Assembly: GCA_030428205.1 (NCBI GenBank)
Contig: JAUIBK010000001.1
Coordinates: forward strand, 1-64,000
Reading direction: 5' to 3'
Origin: a bacterium
GTDB taxonomy: Bacteria; Bdellovibrionota_C; UBA2361; RFPC01
DNA length: 64,000 nucleotides
Numbering within the stretch: the first letter of the stretch is position 1; every line of letters begins with the position of its first letter. Below, in pieces: positions 26,388-35,861 of the stretch. The position numbers and the translations under genes were made by a program. The notes beneath the pieces are model-generated. The model saw only the letters and a program-made list of their open reading frames with translations. It ran no database searches and had not been told where the DNA came from.

Positions 26388-27188
26388 TTATGAAGGGTTG
26401 TTCTCTTTAGATCCGATTTCACCCTCAAGGGAACATGGGGACTCACAAGATTCTTCTTCTTGAAGCTCAACCACTTTCGTGTTGTAAGCTTCAACGGGAA
26501 AAACGAGGGTCATCGTTGTTCCTTCGCCTTTGATTGAATCTATTTGAAGCTCTCCCTTGTGGTGTTTAATGATACGTCGGACCATCGGGAGTCCAAGACC
26601 GTAGCCCTTTGCTTCTTTCCATTTCGAGTTAAAAGGTTGAAGCGCTTTCTTTATATCTTGCTCATCCATACCACAGCCTGTGTCTTTCACGGAGAGGTGC
26701 GCATGAGTAGAGTCGCATGAGGTCCTTACCAAAATATTCCCCCCGTCCGGCATGGCGCGCACAGCGTTCAGGACAAGATTTGTTAAAGCTTGTTGTATCT
26801 GTGAGGGATTGGCCACAAGAGTAATGGGTTTATCGAAGGAGTACTTGAAATCAACGTTCTCAGGCACCAGGCTTGAAACAAACTCACATGTACGTTGTGT
26901 AATGTCGTTGAGTGAGACTGCCCCGATAAGAGGCTGTAAGTCTTTTGAGTGCTCAAGGAGCGACCGAGTCAGGTGTGAAGCGTGCTCGCAGCCTGTAAGA
27001 GCAGCTTGGAGCCGCTTCTCCATCTTTTCATCGCCAGCAATGAGGCGACTAAGAGATTGCAGGTGAGCTACAGAAGCGCACAGTGCATTGTTGAGATCGT
27101 GTGCGATACCGAGGGTTACTTCGCGAAAAGCAAGCGAGCCGAGCGTGGCTTCGGCGGGGGCATCTTGGCGCTTGTCTTCTTCGCTCAT
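26388..27188 (-). CDS. Soluble sensor histidine kinase
   Basis: A 266-residue kinase without a membrane segment or recognisable sensor domain. The HisKA-like helix has GIAHDLNNALCASVAHLQ (phospho-His), then N-box LTNLVLNAVRAMP, DTGCGM and GYGLGLPMV. The C-terminal 35 residues are acidic and Ser/Glu-rich and may be a partner-binding tail. No response regulator is adjacent. It is convergent with tlyA. Confidence 0.85.
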   Translation of the reverse strand: MSEEDKRQDAPAEATLGSLAFREVTLGIAHDLNNALCASVAHLQSLSRLIAGDEKMEKRLQAALTGCEHASHLTRSLLEHSKDLQPLIGAVSLNDITQRTCEFVSSLVPENVDFKYSFDKPITLVANPSQIQQALTNLVLNAVRAMPDGGNILVRTSCDSTHAHLSVKDTGCGMDEQDIKKALQPFNSKWKEAKGYGLGLPMVRRIIKHHKGELQIDSIKGEGTTMTLVFPVEAYNTKVVELQEEESCESPCSLEGEIGSKENNPS

Positions 27189-27282
27189 TGGGGGGTCCTG
27201 CAGTGGGATAAGTCCTTACTTGAGATTAGATGATTTGAGGATGGAAAATGTAGCTTTTAAAATCCTCTTTCTATTCAACACC

Positions 27283-28047
27283 TTAGCGAACATAGACGTA
27301 CTCGGTCTCGTTAGACAGTGATGCCATATAGCGGTAGCCTTCTTGAGAGAAGTCCTTAAGCTGCTCTGGGCGTTTCACCCGTTCTTGAACGATGTAGTTT
27401 GCCATCATTCCGCGCGCTCTCTTGGCAAAGAGTGCTACAACCTTGGTCGTTTTTCCTTTTTTCTCTTTAAAGAGAGGAGTGATAATTTCAGCTTGAACAT
27501 CCTTGGCTTGAAGAGCTTTGTAGTATTCTTGAGAAGCGAGGTTAATAAGATACTTTGATTTGGTCTCTTGTATGTCTTTATTGAGTTGTTTGGTTAATTT
27601 CGTTCCCCAAAAAGTATAGAGATCTTTTGCTGCTTCTGTTTGGAGCTTGGTTTTCATCTCAAGCCGGTATGGCTGGATGAGATCAAGGGGAGCAAGTAGC
27701 CCATAAAAGCCTGAAAGAATGCGTATGCTCTTTTGAGCTGCGAGGTAGTCGCTCTTTTTGTAGTTTTCGAGATCGAAGCCTTGATAGACGTCTCCTCGAA
27801 AAGCTATGAGGGCTTGTCGTGCGTTTTTTGGTGTGAAGGGAGTTTTAAATGCTTTATAGCGTTCAGCATTTAAATGAGCGAGCTTTGGGCTTATGCTCAT
27901 GAGGGAAGAGAGCTTCTTCTCTGAAAGTTTACAGAGTGTGTTTGCTAATTTACGAGTCTCCTTGAGAAAGACAGGCTGAGTATGAGTAGAAAAGGAAAGC
28001 TCATCTTCAAAGTCTTGCGTTTTTGAGGGGGAAAGAATAGTGATCAT
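27283..28047 (-). CDS. yaaA: YaaA family protein
   Basis: The 254-residue product begins MITILSPSKTQDF and keeps ARQALIAFRGDVYQGFD, SIRILSGFYGLLAPLDLIQPYRLEM, LINLASQEYYKAL and KRARGMMANYIV, the complete pattern of YaaA (UPF0246). YaaA limits iron-dependent oxidative damage in E. coli and binds DNA. Its start overlaps the mltG stop by four bases, so the two are coupled. Confidence 0.92.
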   Translation of the reverse strand: MITILSPSKTQDFEDELSFSTHTQPVFLKETRKLANTLCKLSEKKLSSLMSISPKLAHLNAERYKAFKTPFTPKNARQALIAFRGDVYQGFDLENYKKSDYLAAQKSIRILSGFYGLLAPLDLIQPYRLEMKTKLQTEAAKDLYTFWGTKLTKQLNKDIQETKSKYLINLASQEYYKALQAKDVQAEIITPLFKEKKGKTTKVVALFAKRARGMMANYIVQERVKRPEQLKDFSQEGYRYMASLSNETEYVYVR

Positions 28048-29111
28048 CGGGTGTCCTCTTTGCTTTTTTTCTTTTGTTTTTTCTGTTCCTCTACGAGTTT
28101 TTTAACGTGTCGGTTATGCTCTTGTAAACTTTTTGAGAAGTGGTGACGAGAGCCGTCAGCCAGGTCGAGAACGTAGTAAAAAAATCCCTCATCCGTAGGG
28201 GAGAGAACGGCTTCAAGAGATGACCGAGAGGGAGAGCCGATGGGGGTTGGGGGAAGGCCTCGGTGAACTCTCGTATTATAGAGGTTGGATTTATCTTTTA
28301 AGTGTTTCCAGCGTAGATTCCCATCAAAAGAATCAATTCCATAAATGATTGATGCGTCAATCGCAAGTGCTACTTTTGAGCGGAGGCGTCTCCAAATGAC
28401 TTCTGCAACTTTCGGTTTTTCCTCTTCGATGCGGGTCTCAAGTTCGATGAGAGAGGCAAATGTTACCGCCTCTTGAAGAGAAAGATCTTTCTCGCGAATA
28501 CGTGCTTCATAATCTTCAGGAAGTCGATCCCAAAAAGTTTGAATCATTTTTTCTAAAACTTCTTTGACGGTAGGAAACGAAGTAAAGTTATATGTGGCAG
28601 GGTAGAGGAAGCCCTCGGTTGAGGATGAAGGAATGTTGTGCGTTTTGAGAAAAGATGGATCGGACATCAAAGAGAGAATACGTTCCTTTTCTCCTACGTT
28701 TAAATGTTCAAGACGAGCTGCGATTTTTTTATTTGTGAAACCCTCTGGAACGGTCACTTGAAGAACAACAGGCTCGTAGATGTCACCTTGAATCATCTTG
28801 GTAGCGATTGAGTGTGGAGATACACTTTCTTCGAATCGATACTGTCCGGCTTGAAACTTTGTAAAATCTGATGAATATTTTACCCAGAAGCGAAAGAGAG
28901 CAGCATGAGAAACTACACCATTTTTCTCAAGATCGCCCGCGAGGAAGATGAGAGGAGTGCCTCGAGGAAAGCTGATTGTTACTGGGCGTGTGAGAAGATG
29001 CGGCTCGTTGCTCCATTTTTGCACCTCAAAGAAGGCGATGACACCAGCGATACCGAACAGAAGAGCCATTCCCACGGTTCCCCAGAGCATGCGTTTGATA
29101 AATTTTCTCAT
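28044..29111 (-). CDS. mltG: Endolytic transglycosylase MltG
   Basis: A 355-residue YceG/MltG protein: membrane anchor at residues 8-28, a LysM-like part, then the catalytic domain with PEGFTNKKIAARL, TEGFLYPATYNF, ASLIELETR (catalytic Glu expected in this stretch) and the closing NLYNTRVHRGLPPTPI. A Lys-rich tail is added at the C-terminus. It cuts nascent glycan strands in the inner membrane and so sets their length. Confidence 0.92.
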   Translation of the reverse strand: MRKFIKRMLWGTVGMALLFGIAGVIAFFEVQKWSNEPHLLTRPVTISFPRGTPLIFLAGDLEKNGVVSHAALFRFWVKYSSDFTKFQAGQYRFEESVSPHSIATKMIQGDIYEPVVLQVTVPEGFTNKKIAARLEHLNVGEKERILSLMSDPSFLKTHNIPSSSTEGFLYPATYNFTSFPTVKEVLEKMIQTFWDRLPEDYEARIREKDLSLQEAVTFASLIELETRIEEEKPKVAEVIWRRLRSKVALAIDASIIYGIDSFDGNLRWKHLKDKSNLYNTRVHRGLPPTPIGSPSRSSLEAVLSPTDEGFFYYVLDLADGSRHHFSKSLQEHNRHVKKLVEEQKKQKKKSKEDTR

Positions 29112-29200
29112 AGTACGCAGTATGATAGTCTCCTCTTGTCATATCGCGAAAGATGCGAGACAACCTTTTTTGACTGATCAATGATTCATAGGGCTTAGAT

Positions 29201-29866
29201 TTGCACCAAAATCCATACCGTACTGCAATGAAAACTCTCAATGAGAGTGGTATTCGCTACGTTATCGTTGGTGGCTTTGCTGTTGTCATGCATGGCCTCA
29301 ACCGCTTTACGCCTGACCTCAATGTTGTTCTCGATCTCGAGAGCGATTCTCTTGAGCAAACGCTCACCGAACTCCAACGAAACCATCTCGCTCCTGCTGT
29401 TGAAGGTGAATTTGCCTCGTACCTTTCTGCTGAAGGAAGAAGCGTGCTCTCGCAGGGAGGAAAGAGATGGTTTGTCTCTTTGCGGGATATACAAGCGCCA
29501 ACGTTTAGCCTCGATCTCTTCCTCAAAGCACCAATGTCATTTGAGCCTCTCTTTTCTCGTGCAGTTGAGTGCTCCTTTGATGGAGTGAATGCTCGTGTCG
29601 CGTCTCTTGAAGATCTTATTGTGATGAAAGGTAATTCGACTAGGGGGCAGGACCAAATGGATCTTGAAGTGCTCCAGTTTATTCAGAAACATGCAGAAGA
29701 GATTCAGGATGTTCAGGGGCGCCAGTCTCTCTTAGCAAGCAATTCAGAAGATATCATTCGTGACTACCTTACAGGGCTTGATGATTTTGCGACGCTCTCA
29801 CACCGCGAAAAGCTCGAGTGGTTGTGTCATATGTTGACTCATCTCGGGCAGTTTTGTTTGCTTTAG
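29201..29866 (+). CDS. Nucleotidyltransferase-fold protein
   Basis: A 221-residue protein with RYVIVGGFAVVMHGLNRFTPD and then NVVLDL near the N-terminus. This is the G-G/S turn and acidic strand of minimal or AbiEii-like nucleotidyltransferases; the second metal-binding Asp appears as SLDLFL. No antitoxin-type partner is beside it. The start is TTG at 29201 with an AGGG upstream, or ATG 29228; both keep the domain. Substrate unknown. Confidence 0.65.
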   Translation: MHQNPYRTAMKTLNESGIRYVIVGGFAVVMHGLNRFTPDLNVVLDLESDSLEQTLTELQRNHLAPAVEGEFASYLSAEGRSVLSQGGKRWFVSLRDIQAPTFSLDLFLKAPMSFEPLFSRAVECSFDGVNARVASLEDLIVMKGNSTRGQDQMDLEVLQFIQKHAEEIQDVQGRQSLLASNSEDIIRDYLTGLDDFATLSHREKLEWLCHMLTHLGQFCLL

Positions 29867-29985
29867 GGCTTAAGCTTCTGGGGTCTCTCCAGAAAAGCTT
29901 GTTATAACAGTGGATTGCGCTCATATTGTAAGTCCTCGAAAGGCTTCGCTATAATCTTTGAACTTTATTGTGAGGCCTTCTTGTT

Positions 29986-31032
29986 GTGCGCGAAAAGCTG
30001 TTTCTTCTCCTCTTTGGTATTGCTCTTGGTTCCCTGTCGCTTTGGGCAGTGAAGCCTCTTCTCCTTGAAATGACAGCCGATCTTCCCGAAGGCGCACACT
30101 TTGAGTCTGTTGAGGAGTTTCAACGTGCGATGTTGAAACGCGACGAGCGTGACACCAAGCCAGGCGGCTCAGTCAGTCTCCGTTCGATTATTACTCCACA
30201 CCCTTCTGAAGAGATTATGTATGATCTCTTACCGAATCTCTCTGTGAATTTTCAAGGAGTTCCTGTTCGTACAAATTCTTGCGGAATGCGAGGTAGGGAG
30301 ATCGCTCTTGATAAACCGGAGAAGGTCTATCGTATAGCCTTTCTCGGGGACTCCTTTACATTTGGTTGGGGTGTTGAAGAAGAAGAAGCTTTTCCTTGGG
30401 TAGTAGAACGACTCCTACGTGTGAATGCTCAAGATGGGATTAGTGTTGAAATTCTCAATTTGGGTGTGCCAGGATATTCTACCTTTCAGCAAGTTGCACT
30501 CTTTGAAGAGAAAGGTCTCGATTTTCAACCTGATGCTGTCGTTTTATTTTTTATTGATAATGACTTTGGGCTTCCGTTTTTTATTAATAGTATCAAGCAT
30601 AAAGGTAAAGTGTTGTCAGCGGATACTTTTGCGCGTGCAAGTTGGAAGGGGGACGATCCTGAGATCCTTGAACAAAAGAGGGAGCTTGAAGCTTTACTCG
30701 ATCCTAACCGTGGTCTGATGCGCTTAGCTCGTCTCGGAAAGAGACATGGCTATGATTTCTTTTTGTCAATTAATCCCCGACCTGATTGGCGCGAAGATTT
30801 CAAACGGCTTCGCCCTGCGATCAAGCGTACGCCAAACTTAACTCATGTTCCATTACGTAAGCGTTTTCTTGAGATTGTAGAAAGACGGGGGATTATTCCT
30901 AGCGCTCTTTCGTTAAAACACGATCCTCATCCAAGTGCTTTAAAGCATGAAATTCTCGGCGAGCTCCTTGCGGCAGCCCTCCTTCCTCAGTTTCGTGCTT
31001 TTGAAGAGAGTTTTTCACAGGAGGCGCAATGA
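29986..31032 (+). CDS. SGNH-hydrolase-like envelope protein
   Basis: A 348-residue protein with one N-terminal anchor (residues 3-22) and an SGNH fold: FLGDSFTFGWGV (nucleophile Ser), the block NLGVPGYSTFQQ, and a late DPHPS that fits the D-x-x-H pair. The family acts on acyl or acetyl esters of sugars and lipids. GTG start at 29986. Its stop overlaps the ATG of the next gene by four bases, so it is translated with the membrane glycosyltransferase and may modify the same polymer. Confidence 0.75.
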   Translation: MREKLFLLLFGIALGSLSLWAVKPLLLEMTADLPEGAHFESVEEFQRAMLKRDERDTKPGGSVSLRSIITPHPSEEIMYDLLPNLSVNFQGVPVRTNSCGMRGREIALDKPEKVYRIAFLGDSFTFGWGVEEEEAFPWVVERLLRVNAQDGISVEILNLGVPGYSTFQQVALFEEKGLDFQPDAVVLFFIDNDFGLPFFINSIKHKGKVLSADTFARASWKGDDPEILEQKRELEALLDPNRGLMRLARLGKRHGYDFFLSINPRPDWREDFKRLRPAIKRTPNLTHVPLRKRFLEIVERRGIIPSALSLKHDPHPSALKHEILGELLAAALLPQFRAFEESFSQEAQ

Positions 31033-33026
31033 ATCGTGAGCGTCCTTTTGCAGGGAACTCCTTTTTTTGGCTTTTACTTATTCTTCTTATAGGCCTGGTT
31101 CTTCGGCTAGACTTTCTCTTTGCCTCTTCGTTTCGTATTGATGCGGATGAAGCGATCGTCGGACTTATGGCAAAACACCTTGCTGAAGGGAGCGACTTAC
31201 CGATTTTTTACTATGGCCAACACTATATGGGCTCTTTTGAGCCAATGTTTGCTAGCGTACTTTTTCGCCTCTTCGGTGTCAGTGAGATCTTTCTCAAACT
31301 CACGCCACTTATTTTTTCGCTCGTATTTATATGCCTCACCTACCTTATCTCATTTGAAATCGGGAGGTGCCGCACGCAAGCTCTGCGGGCTGCTCTACTG
31401 TGCTCTGTTGCCCCTGCCACTCTTATTGTCTGGAGTTCTAAGGCGAGGGGAGGATTTATCGAGCTTGTGTGTATAGGAGCCTTAGCCATTTTGTGGACGC
31501 TGCGCTGGTTGCGTTCCGAAGACATCGTCCCGTGGAAACTTCTTCCGGTTGGCCTCTTACTTGGTTTTGGGTGGTGGACGAATAACCAGATCATCTACTT
31601 TATGTTGCCTATCGGTTTTCTTGTCCTTGGCCGCTTTCTGTCGGCATCTTCTGGAGAGGAGCGAGGGGCTCGCGGAGTTGTGAGCGGCTTGCTCATGGGA
31701 GTTGCTGGGTTTGTTATCGGAAGCTTACCTTTTTGGCTCTACAACGTTCAACACGATTTTGTCTCATTTTCTCAACTTGGTGGGGCGGGAGGAAATCATG
31801 TTCTAGAGCATGCAGAAGGATTTTTCTCGGTAGCGTTGCCAATTTTACTTGGAGCAAAACGTTTTTGGCAGGAAGCAGATCTTTTTCCTGGGATTTCAAT
31901 CGTCGTTGCTCTTGTGTATCTCCTCCTCTTGCTCAGTATCCTTGGGGTGCGGCTTCAGGAGGTGCTTTCAGCAATTTTCTTGCGTGTTTCTGATAAAAAT
32001 GGAGTCGAGCTTCTTCTTTTACTCTGCTTTGCTATTTTTTGTGTTTTTTCGCTTAGCTCGTTTGGGTATCTTTTCGCTGCTCCTCGTTATCTTTTGCCAC
32101 TCTATGTTGCTCTTTTCCCCCTTACAGCATTTGCGATTTCTCTTATTGAACAAGGTTTTCCACTCATCGCTCGTGGAGTGTTTGTCTCTTTGCTCGGTTT
32201 ACACCTTGTTTCGTGTTACTACGGTAGTCGCGCTATTCCTGGTGAGCCGTTTGTCTATAAGGGAGATCGGGTACAGAAAGATCACGCTCCGCTTATTGAA
32301 TGGTTAGAGGAAGAGGAGATATCTTGGGTTCGAACAAACTATTGGATCGGTTATCGACTTGCCTTTGAAACAAATGAGCGGGTGCGTTTTCTTGTATTTC
32401 AAGAGCCTCGACAGTCTAGAATTGATTCATACGTACAAGCAGCCAAGGGGTTGGATGAAGAGCTTCTACCGCTTGTCCTCGTACCACAACAAGGAAATCC
32501 CGTACGAGCTGCCCTTGATGTTTTGGGGTACAACTATAAAACAAAGGAAGTTGGAGGGTATGAGGTCCTATATGATATCGAACGGCTTTATTCTGATCTC
32601 CAAAAAATAGAACTTCCACCTCATGAGGTTAGTGCCTCTTCTAACGCTAGCTCTGCTTCATTAGCTTTAGACGGCGATCTGACAACACGTTGGGGTACTG
32701 GTGCGCCACAGCACTCTGGAATGCATTATGAAGTGCGATTTGATGAGCCGATCACACTTCGTGGAATAAAGTACGATCTCTCTCAGTGGCCTCATGACTA
32801 TCCTCGAAAGTTGCGAATTGAAGTTGACTCAGGCGATGGAGAATACACAGTACTCCTCTCCCCTCGCCATTACCGCGCTCTCCGGTACTATCGTGAAGTG
32901 CCCGATCGTCATTCAGATTGGATGCTTTCTTTTGCTCCGCGCCAAGTTCAAGCGGTTCGCTTGGTACAGTTAGGAGATGATAGTGTTTTTGACTGGTCCC
33001 TTGGAGAGCTTTCGTTCTACAGGTGA
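31029..33026 (+). CDS. GT39/PMT-like membrane glycosyltransferase with C-terminal discoidin domain
   Basis: 665 residues. An ArnT/PMT-type membrane region with about ten helices occupies residues 12-410 and starts with the acidic IDADEAIVGLMAKHL loop that carries the catalytic Asp in this fold. Residues 530-665 form an F5/8 type C (discoidin-like) beta domain: SLALDGDLTTRWGTG, YEVRFDEPITLRGI and a closing VRLVQLGD. The enzyme would use polyprenyl-phosphate sugar on the periplasmic side, and the discoidin unit would bind glycan. It is coupled with the SGNH gene and convergent with flagellin, two bases apart. Confidence 0.78.
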   Translation: MNRERPFAGNSFFWLLLILLIGLVLRLDFLFASSFRIDADEAIVGLMAKHLAEGSDLPIFYYGQHYMGSFEPMFASVLFRLFGVSEIFLKLTPLIFSLVFICLTYLISFEIGRCRTQALRAALLCSVAPATLIVWSSKARGGFIELVCIGALAILWTLRWLRSEDIVPWKLLPVGLLLGFGWWTNNQIIYFMLPIGFLVLGRFLSASSGEERGARGVVSGLLMGVAGFVIGSLPFWLYNVQHDFVSFSQLGGAGGNHVLEHAEGFFSVALPILLGAKRFWQEADLFPGISIVVALVYLLLLLSILGVRLQEVLSAIFLRVSDKNGVELLLLLCFAIFCVFSLSSFGYLFAAPRYLLPLYVALFPLTAFAISLIEQGFPLIARGVFVSLLGLHLVSCYYGSRAIPGEPFVYKGDRVQKDHAPLIEWLEEEEISWVRTNYWIGYRLAFETNERVRFLVFQEPRQSRIDSYVQAAKGLDEELLPLVLVPQQGNPVRAALDVLGYNYKTKEVGGYEVLYDIERLYSDLQKIELPPHEVSASSNASSASLALDGDLTTRWGTGAPQHSGMHYEVRFDEPITLRGIKYDLSQWPHDYPRKLRIEVDSGDGEYTVLLSPRHYRALRYYREVPDRHSDWMLSFAPRQVQAVRLVQLGDDSVFDWSLGELSFYR

Positions 33027-33028
33027 GT

Positions 33029-34888
33029 TTATTGCAGGAGGCTTAGAGCGATTGATGGCTGTAGGTTTGCTTGTGCGAGAATGGCGGTTGATGCTTGTTG
33101 GAGAATATTGAGTCGTACAAGCTCTGCACTTTCCTGGGTGACATCGATATCTTTTATTCGAGACTCTGCAGCGCGAAAGTTTTCTGCTGTTACACCTGTA
33201 ATATTGAGTGAAGTTTGAAGTCTCGCTTGGAATGCTCCCACTACACCACGTTCTTTCGAAACTCTCTCAAGTGCTTCATTCACAATGGTAAGAACCTCTC
33301 GAGCATCTTCTTGAGTGTGGAGAGATTGAAAAGCAATGGTGTTGACTTGCTCTCCGTCTCCGAAGAGCACATCGACACCAGCACCTGGATTCGTCCATGT
33401 GTGAATGATGTCTTGTGCACCATCGCCGTTGAAGTCACCTGAGATGAGGCCGTTGAGACCAATAACAGAATCAATAAGATTTGCTTCGCCAAATTGCCCA
33501 GTTCTGTCGCCGAGGAGAGTGTAGACCCCATCGAGAATATCTGTGCCGTCTGATACGAGAATATCAAGGGCTCCATCTCCGTTGAGATCTACGAGTGATA
33601 GATTATGCAGATCATCAGCTCCTGAGATAGTGGTTGATATCCCACTTTCGAAGGTGCCGCCACCAGTTCCAAGATATGTCTCAATTCCCGCACTTGAGCT
33701 TTCTACAATATCAAGAATTCCATCGCCATTCAGATCGCCAAGTTCTAAGTCTGTTCCACTCGATACTCCAGACATTGAGCTGAGAAGCGAGAGAGTCCCG
33801 TCTGTGTTTCCTTGGTAGATTGAAATGGTACCACCCGAGGAGGTTACAAGATCGTCTCTCCCGTCACCATTTACATCACCAAAAGAGGCTGGACTATTGA
33901 AGAGTGTAAAACCAGCATCAACACCCGCAGCAAGGGACCCATCACTTTGTGCAAGCAATATGCGAGTATGCCCTGAAATGGGAGCGACTGGAGAAGTCAG
34001 GATGTCATCACTTCCGTCACCGTTTATATCTCCTACGATAAGGGTACGAATAGCGAGTCCTGACTTCGAATGTGTTATGGATGCACTTTGAAAGCTTCCA
34101 TCTCCATTACCGAGTATGGTTGAAACCGAAGAGCCTGACGCCCCTGCTATATCAACAATCCCATCATTATTAAAATCACCAAGTTGAAAATCTGTTACTC
34201 CTGCCAGACCTGAACTGTATGTCGTAGCAGAAGTAAAGGTGCCATCTGTTTGGCCGAGTAAGACTTCATAGTTCCCCCCATTTCTCTGAACGATGTCATC
34301 GATGCCATCACCGTTAAAATCGGCTGTTCTGGCGCTTCCTGTTGTTGCATAGGTTGCGCCGTTTGTGTATGTCCCATCTCCGACTGTACGAGAAAGCTCC
34401 TCAGCAAGTTGAATACCAAGAGAACCATTAGCGCCATATCCTGCTTGGATATGCATATTGAGTAGGCCTCCTCCCAGGAGGTTCATTCCATTAAATTCTG
34501 TGCTGCGAGCTATCCGATTGAATTCTTCAACAAGCGAGTTAAATTCTGCATCAAGAGCGCGGCGTTGCTCGGATGAGAATATTCCATTTGAAGCTTGTTC
34601 TGCGAGCTCCGCTTGACGAGTCAGAATTTCTGAAAACTGTTGTAGTGCACCGTCATAGATGTTGAGCAGTGAAAGGCCGTCGTTGAGGTTGCGACGTGCT
34701 TGATCAAAAACCCTACTTGATGCATTAAGACTTGATGAGATAGCGAGACCAGCAGCATCATCAGAGGCACGGTTGATTCTCTGCCCTGAAGCGAGACGTT
34801 CAAAGACAACACTCAAGCGAGAGCTGTTCTCAGACAACCGACGTTGCGCTTGCAACGAAGCGACATTACTACCTATCGTCACACCCAT
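33029..34888 (-). CDS. Flagellin with a seven-repeat FG-GAP insert
   Basis: 619 residues. Residues 1-165 are a normal flagellin N-terminal D0/D1 (NVASLQAQRRLSENSSRLS, ASDDAAGLAIS, LLNIYDGAL) and 520-619 the C-terminal half (LTIVNEALERVSKERGVVGAFQ, ending in LAQANLQPSIALSLLQ). The variable region between them holds seven D-x-N-G/N-D-G-x-x-D motifs at about 190, 238, 287, 338, 385, 434 and 485, spaced 47-51 residues, the spacing of integrin-alpha-type FG-GAP blades that bind calcium. This predicts a seven-bladed beta-propeller displayed on each filament subunit. The gene is monocistronic, and no other flagellar gene is in the window. Confidence 0.9.
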   Translation of the reverse strand: MGVTIGSNVASLQAQRRLSENSSRLSVVFERLASGQRINRASDDAAGLAISSSLNASSRVFDQARRNLNDGLSLLNIYDGALQQFSEILTRQAELAEQASNGIFSSEQRRALDAEFNSLVEEFNRIARSTEFNGMNLLGGGLLNMHIQAGYGANGSLGIQLAEELSRTVGDGTYTNGATYATTGSARTADFNGDGIDDIVQRNGGNYEVLLGQTDGTFTSATTYSSGLAGVTDFQLGDFNNDGIVDIAGASGSSVSTILGNGDGSFQSASITHSKSGLAIRTLIVGDINGDGSDDILTSPVAPISGHTRILLAQSDGSLAAGVDAGFTLFNSPASFGDVNGDGRDDLVTSSGGTISIYQGNTDGTLSLLSSMSGVSSGTDLELGDLNGDGILDIVESSSAGIETYLGTGGGTFESGISTTISGADDLHNLSLVDLNGDGALDILVSDGTDILDGVYTLLGDRTGQFGEANLIDSVIGLNGLISGDFNGDGAQDIIHTWTNPGAGVDVLFGDGEQVNTIAFQSLHTQEDAREVLTIVNEALERVSKERGVVGAFQARLQTSLNITGVTAENFRAAESRIKDIDVTQESAELVRLNILQQASTAILAQANLQPSIALSLLQ

Positions 34889-35230
34889 AATTCTCGCCTA
34901 GCTTATGAAAGCATACGAGTTCCATGAGTGAAGTTTGTTCTTTACCACACGTTACTCTTACATCTTGTACACGTAACTTTCCTGGGGCGTGGAAAGACAT
35001 AATTCTTCTTAGTAAGTATCGACAATCATTAGATCGTGGTTGATAAATGGTGGCGAGTTTGTCTGAGAGAGTGCAGAAAGTGAAATGAAAGACTCAACTC
35101 TATGCCTTTTCTCACAAAATTACGTATCGTTCATAAGAAAAATTCTTACTTTTTCTTATGAGCTGCCAGATCTCTACCTTTATGAGCATTGTGACGATTC
35201 AAGACAAGAAGTCTCTTGATAGTGGTGTGT
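34889..35230. other. Divergent intergenic region upstream of flagellin
   Basis: No gene seen in 342 bases. It should hold the flagellin promoter (minus) and that of the exported protein (plus). I looked for sigma28 and sigma54 consensus and found no convincing match. A 12-bp perfect inverted repeat lies at 35131-35161. Confidence 0.5.
35131..35161. promoter_or_regulatory. 12-bp inverted repeat between divergent genes
   Basis: TCATAAGAAAAA (35131-35142), a 7-base spacer TTCTTAC, then TTTTTCTTATGA (35150-35161). It could be an operator or, read in either direction, a hairpin. Confidence 0.5.
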
Positions 35231-35857
35231 ATGTCTGTCTGTATTCGTGTTGTTCTCCTCTTTTTTTCTTTGCTGTGTGTTTCAGCATTTCATCCTTTTT
35301 CCTTCTCAGAAGATCCCACCTCGTTCATTAAAGCCAATGAGCGAATTCAATATCTACGGGCAATTCGAAGTCGACGCTTTCGAATCACGAGTTTAGAACT
35401 CCTCGATAATGGCCTTGGTGGAGGCACGGGAACCGGAGTCGACACAAAAAAGAACCTCTGTAGTGACGAGGATGAAGATCCCGAATATGAGCCATTTTAT
35501 GATTCGCTCATTCGCTTCTCGGTCACGAATGATTACAGTGGGGATATCTACATAAGAAAAGTAAGCTACCGACTTCGAAACTCTGATGGGTATGGGCGTA
35601 CTCATCGAGCGACTAAGCTGCCTCCTCTCTCTGGTAAAGTAGTCCCTGCGAGTTCGACAGGTAATGAAATTCTTGCATATTTTATGGAAATCCAAGGTGA
35701 TGATAAAGTTTTTATAGGATCTGACTTTACCCTTCCAGACGATCTCGGGTTTCAGAAGGTGCGCTTCGTCCTTCGCGGACGGAATCATCGAGGGGAGCGA
35801 ATCGTTGCACGTATTCGTACAACGCTCAGCTTCGATAACTTTGACCGGTGTTCATAG
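35231..35857 (+). CDS. Exported hypothetical protein
   Basis: A 208-residue protein from ATG 35231 with a hydrophobic signal segment (VVLLFFSLLCVSAF) and a beta-rich mature part containing a Gly-rich turn (GLGGGTGTG) and an acidic stretch (SDEDEDPEYEP). No family recognised. An in-frame TTG at 35216 would add five residues. It converges with the anti-sigma gene. Confidence 0.65.
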   Translation: MSVCIRVVLLFFSLLCVSAFHPFSFSEDPTSFIKANERIQYLRAIRSRRFRITSLELLDNGLGGGTGTGVDTKKNLCSDEDEDPEYEPFYDSLIRFSVTNDYSGDIYIRKVSYRLRNSDGYGRTHRATKLPPLSGKVVPASSTGNEILAYFMEIQGDDKVFIGSDFTLPDDLGFQKVRFVLRGRNHRGERIVARIRTTLSFDNFDRCS

Positions 35858-35861
35858 CATC

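Noticed and set aside
29201..29866. AbiEii-type toxin of a toxin-antitoxin pair
   Set aside because: No upstream AbiEi-like antitoxin gene; a lone nucleotidyltransferase-fold protein.
34889..35230. Sigma28 or sigma54 promoter of flagellin
   Set aside because: TAAA at a suitable place exists, but no GCCGATAA-like or TGGCAC-TTGC pair at correct spacing.
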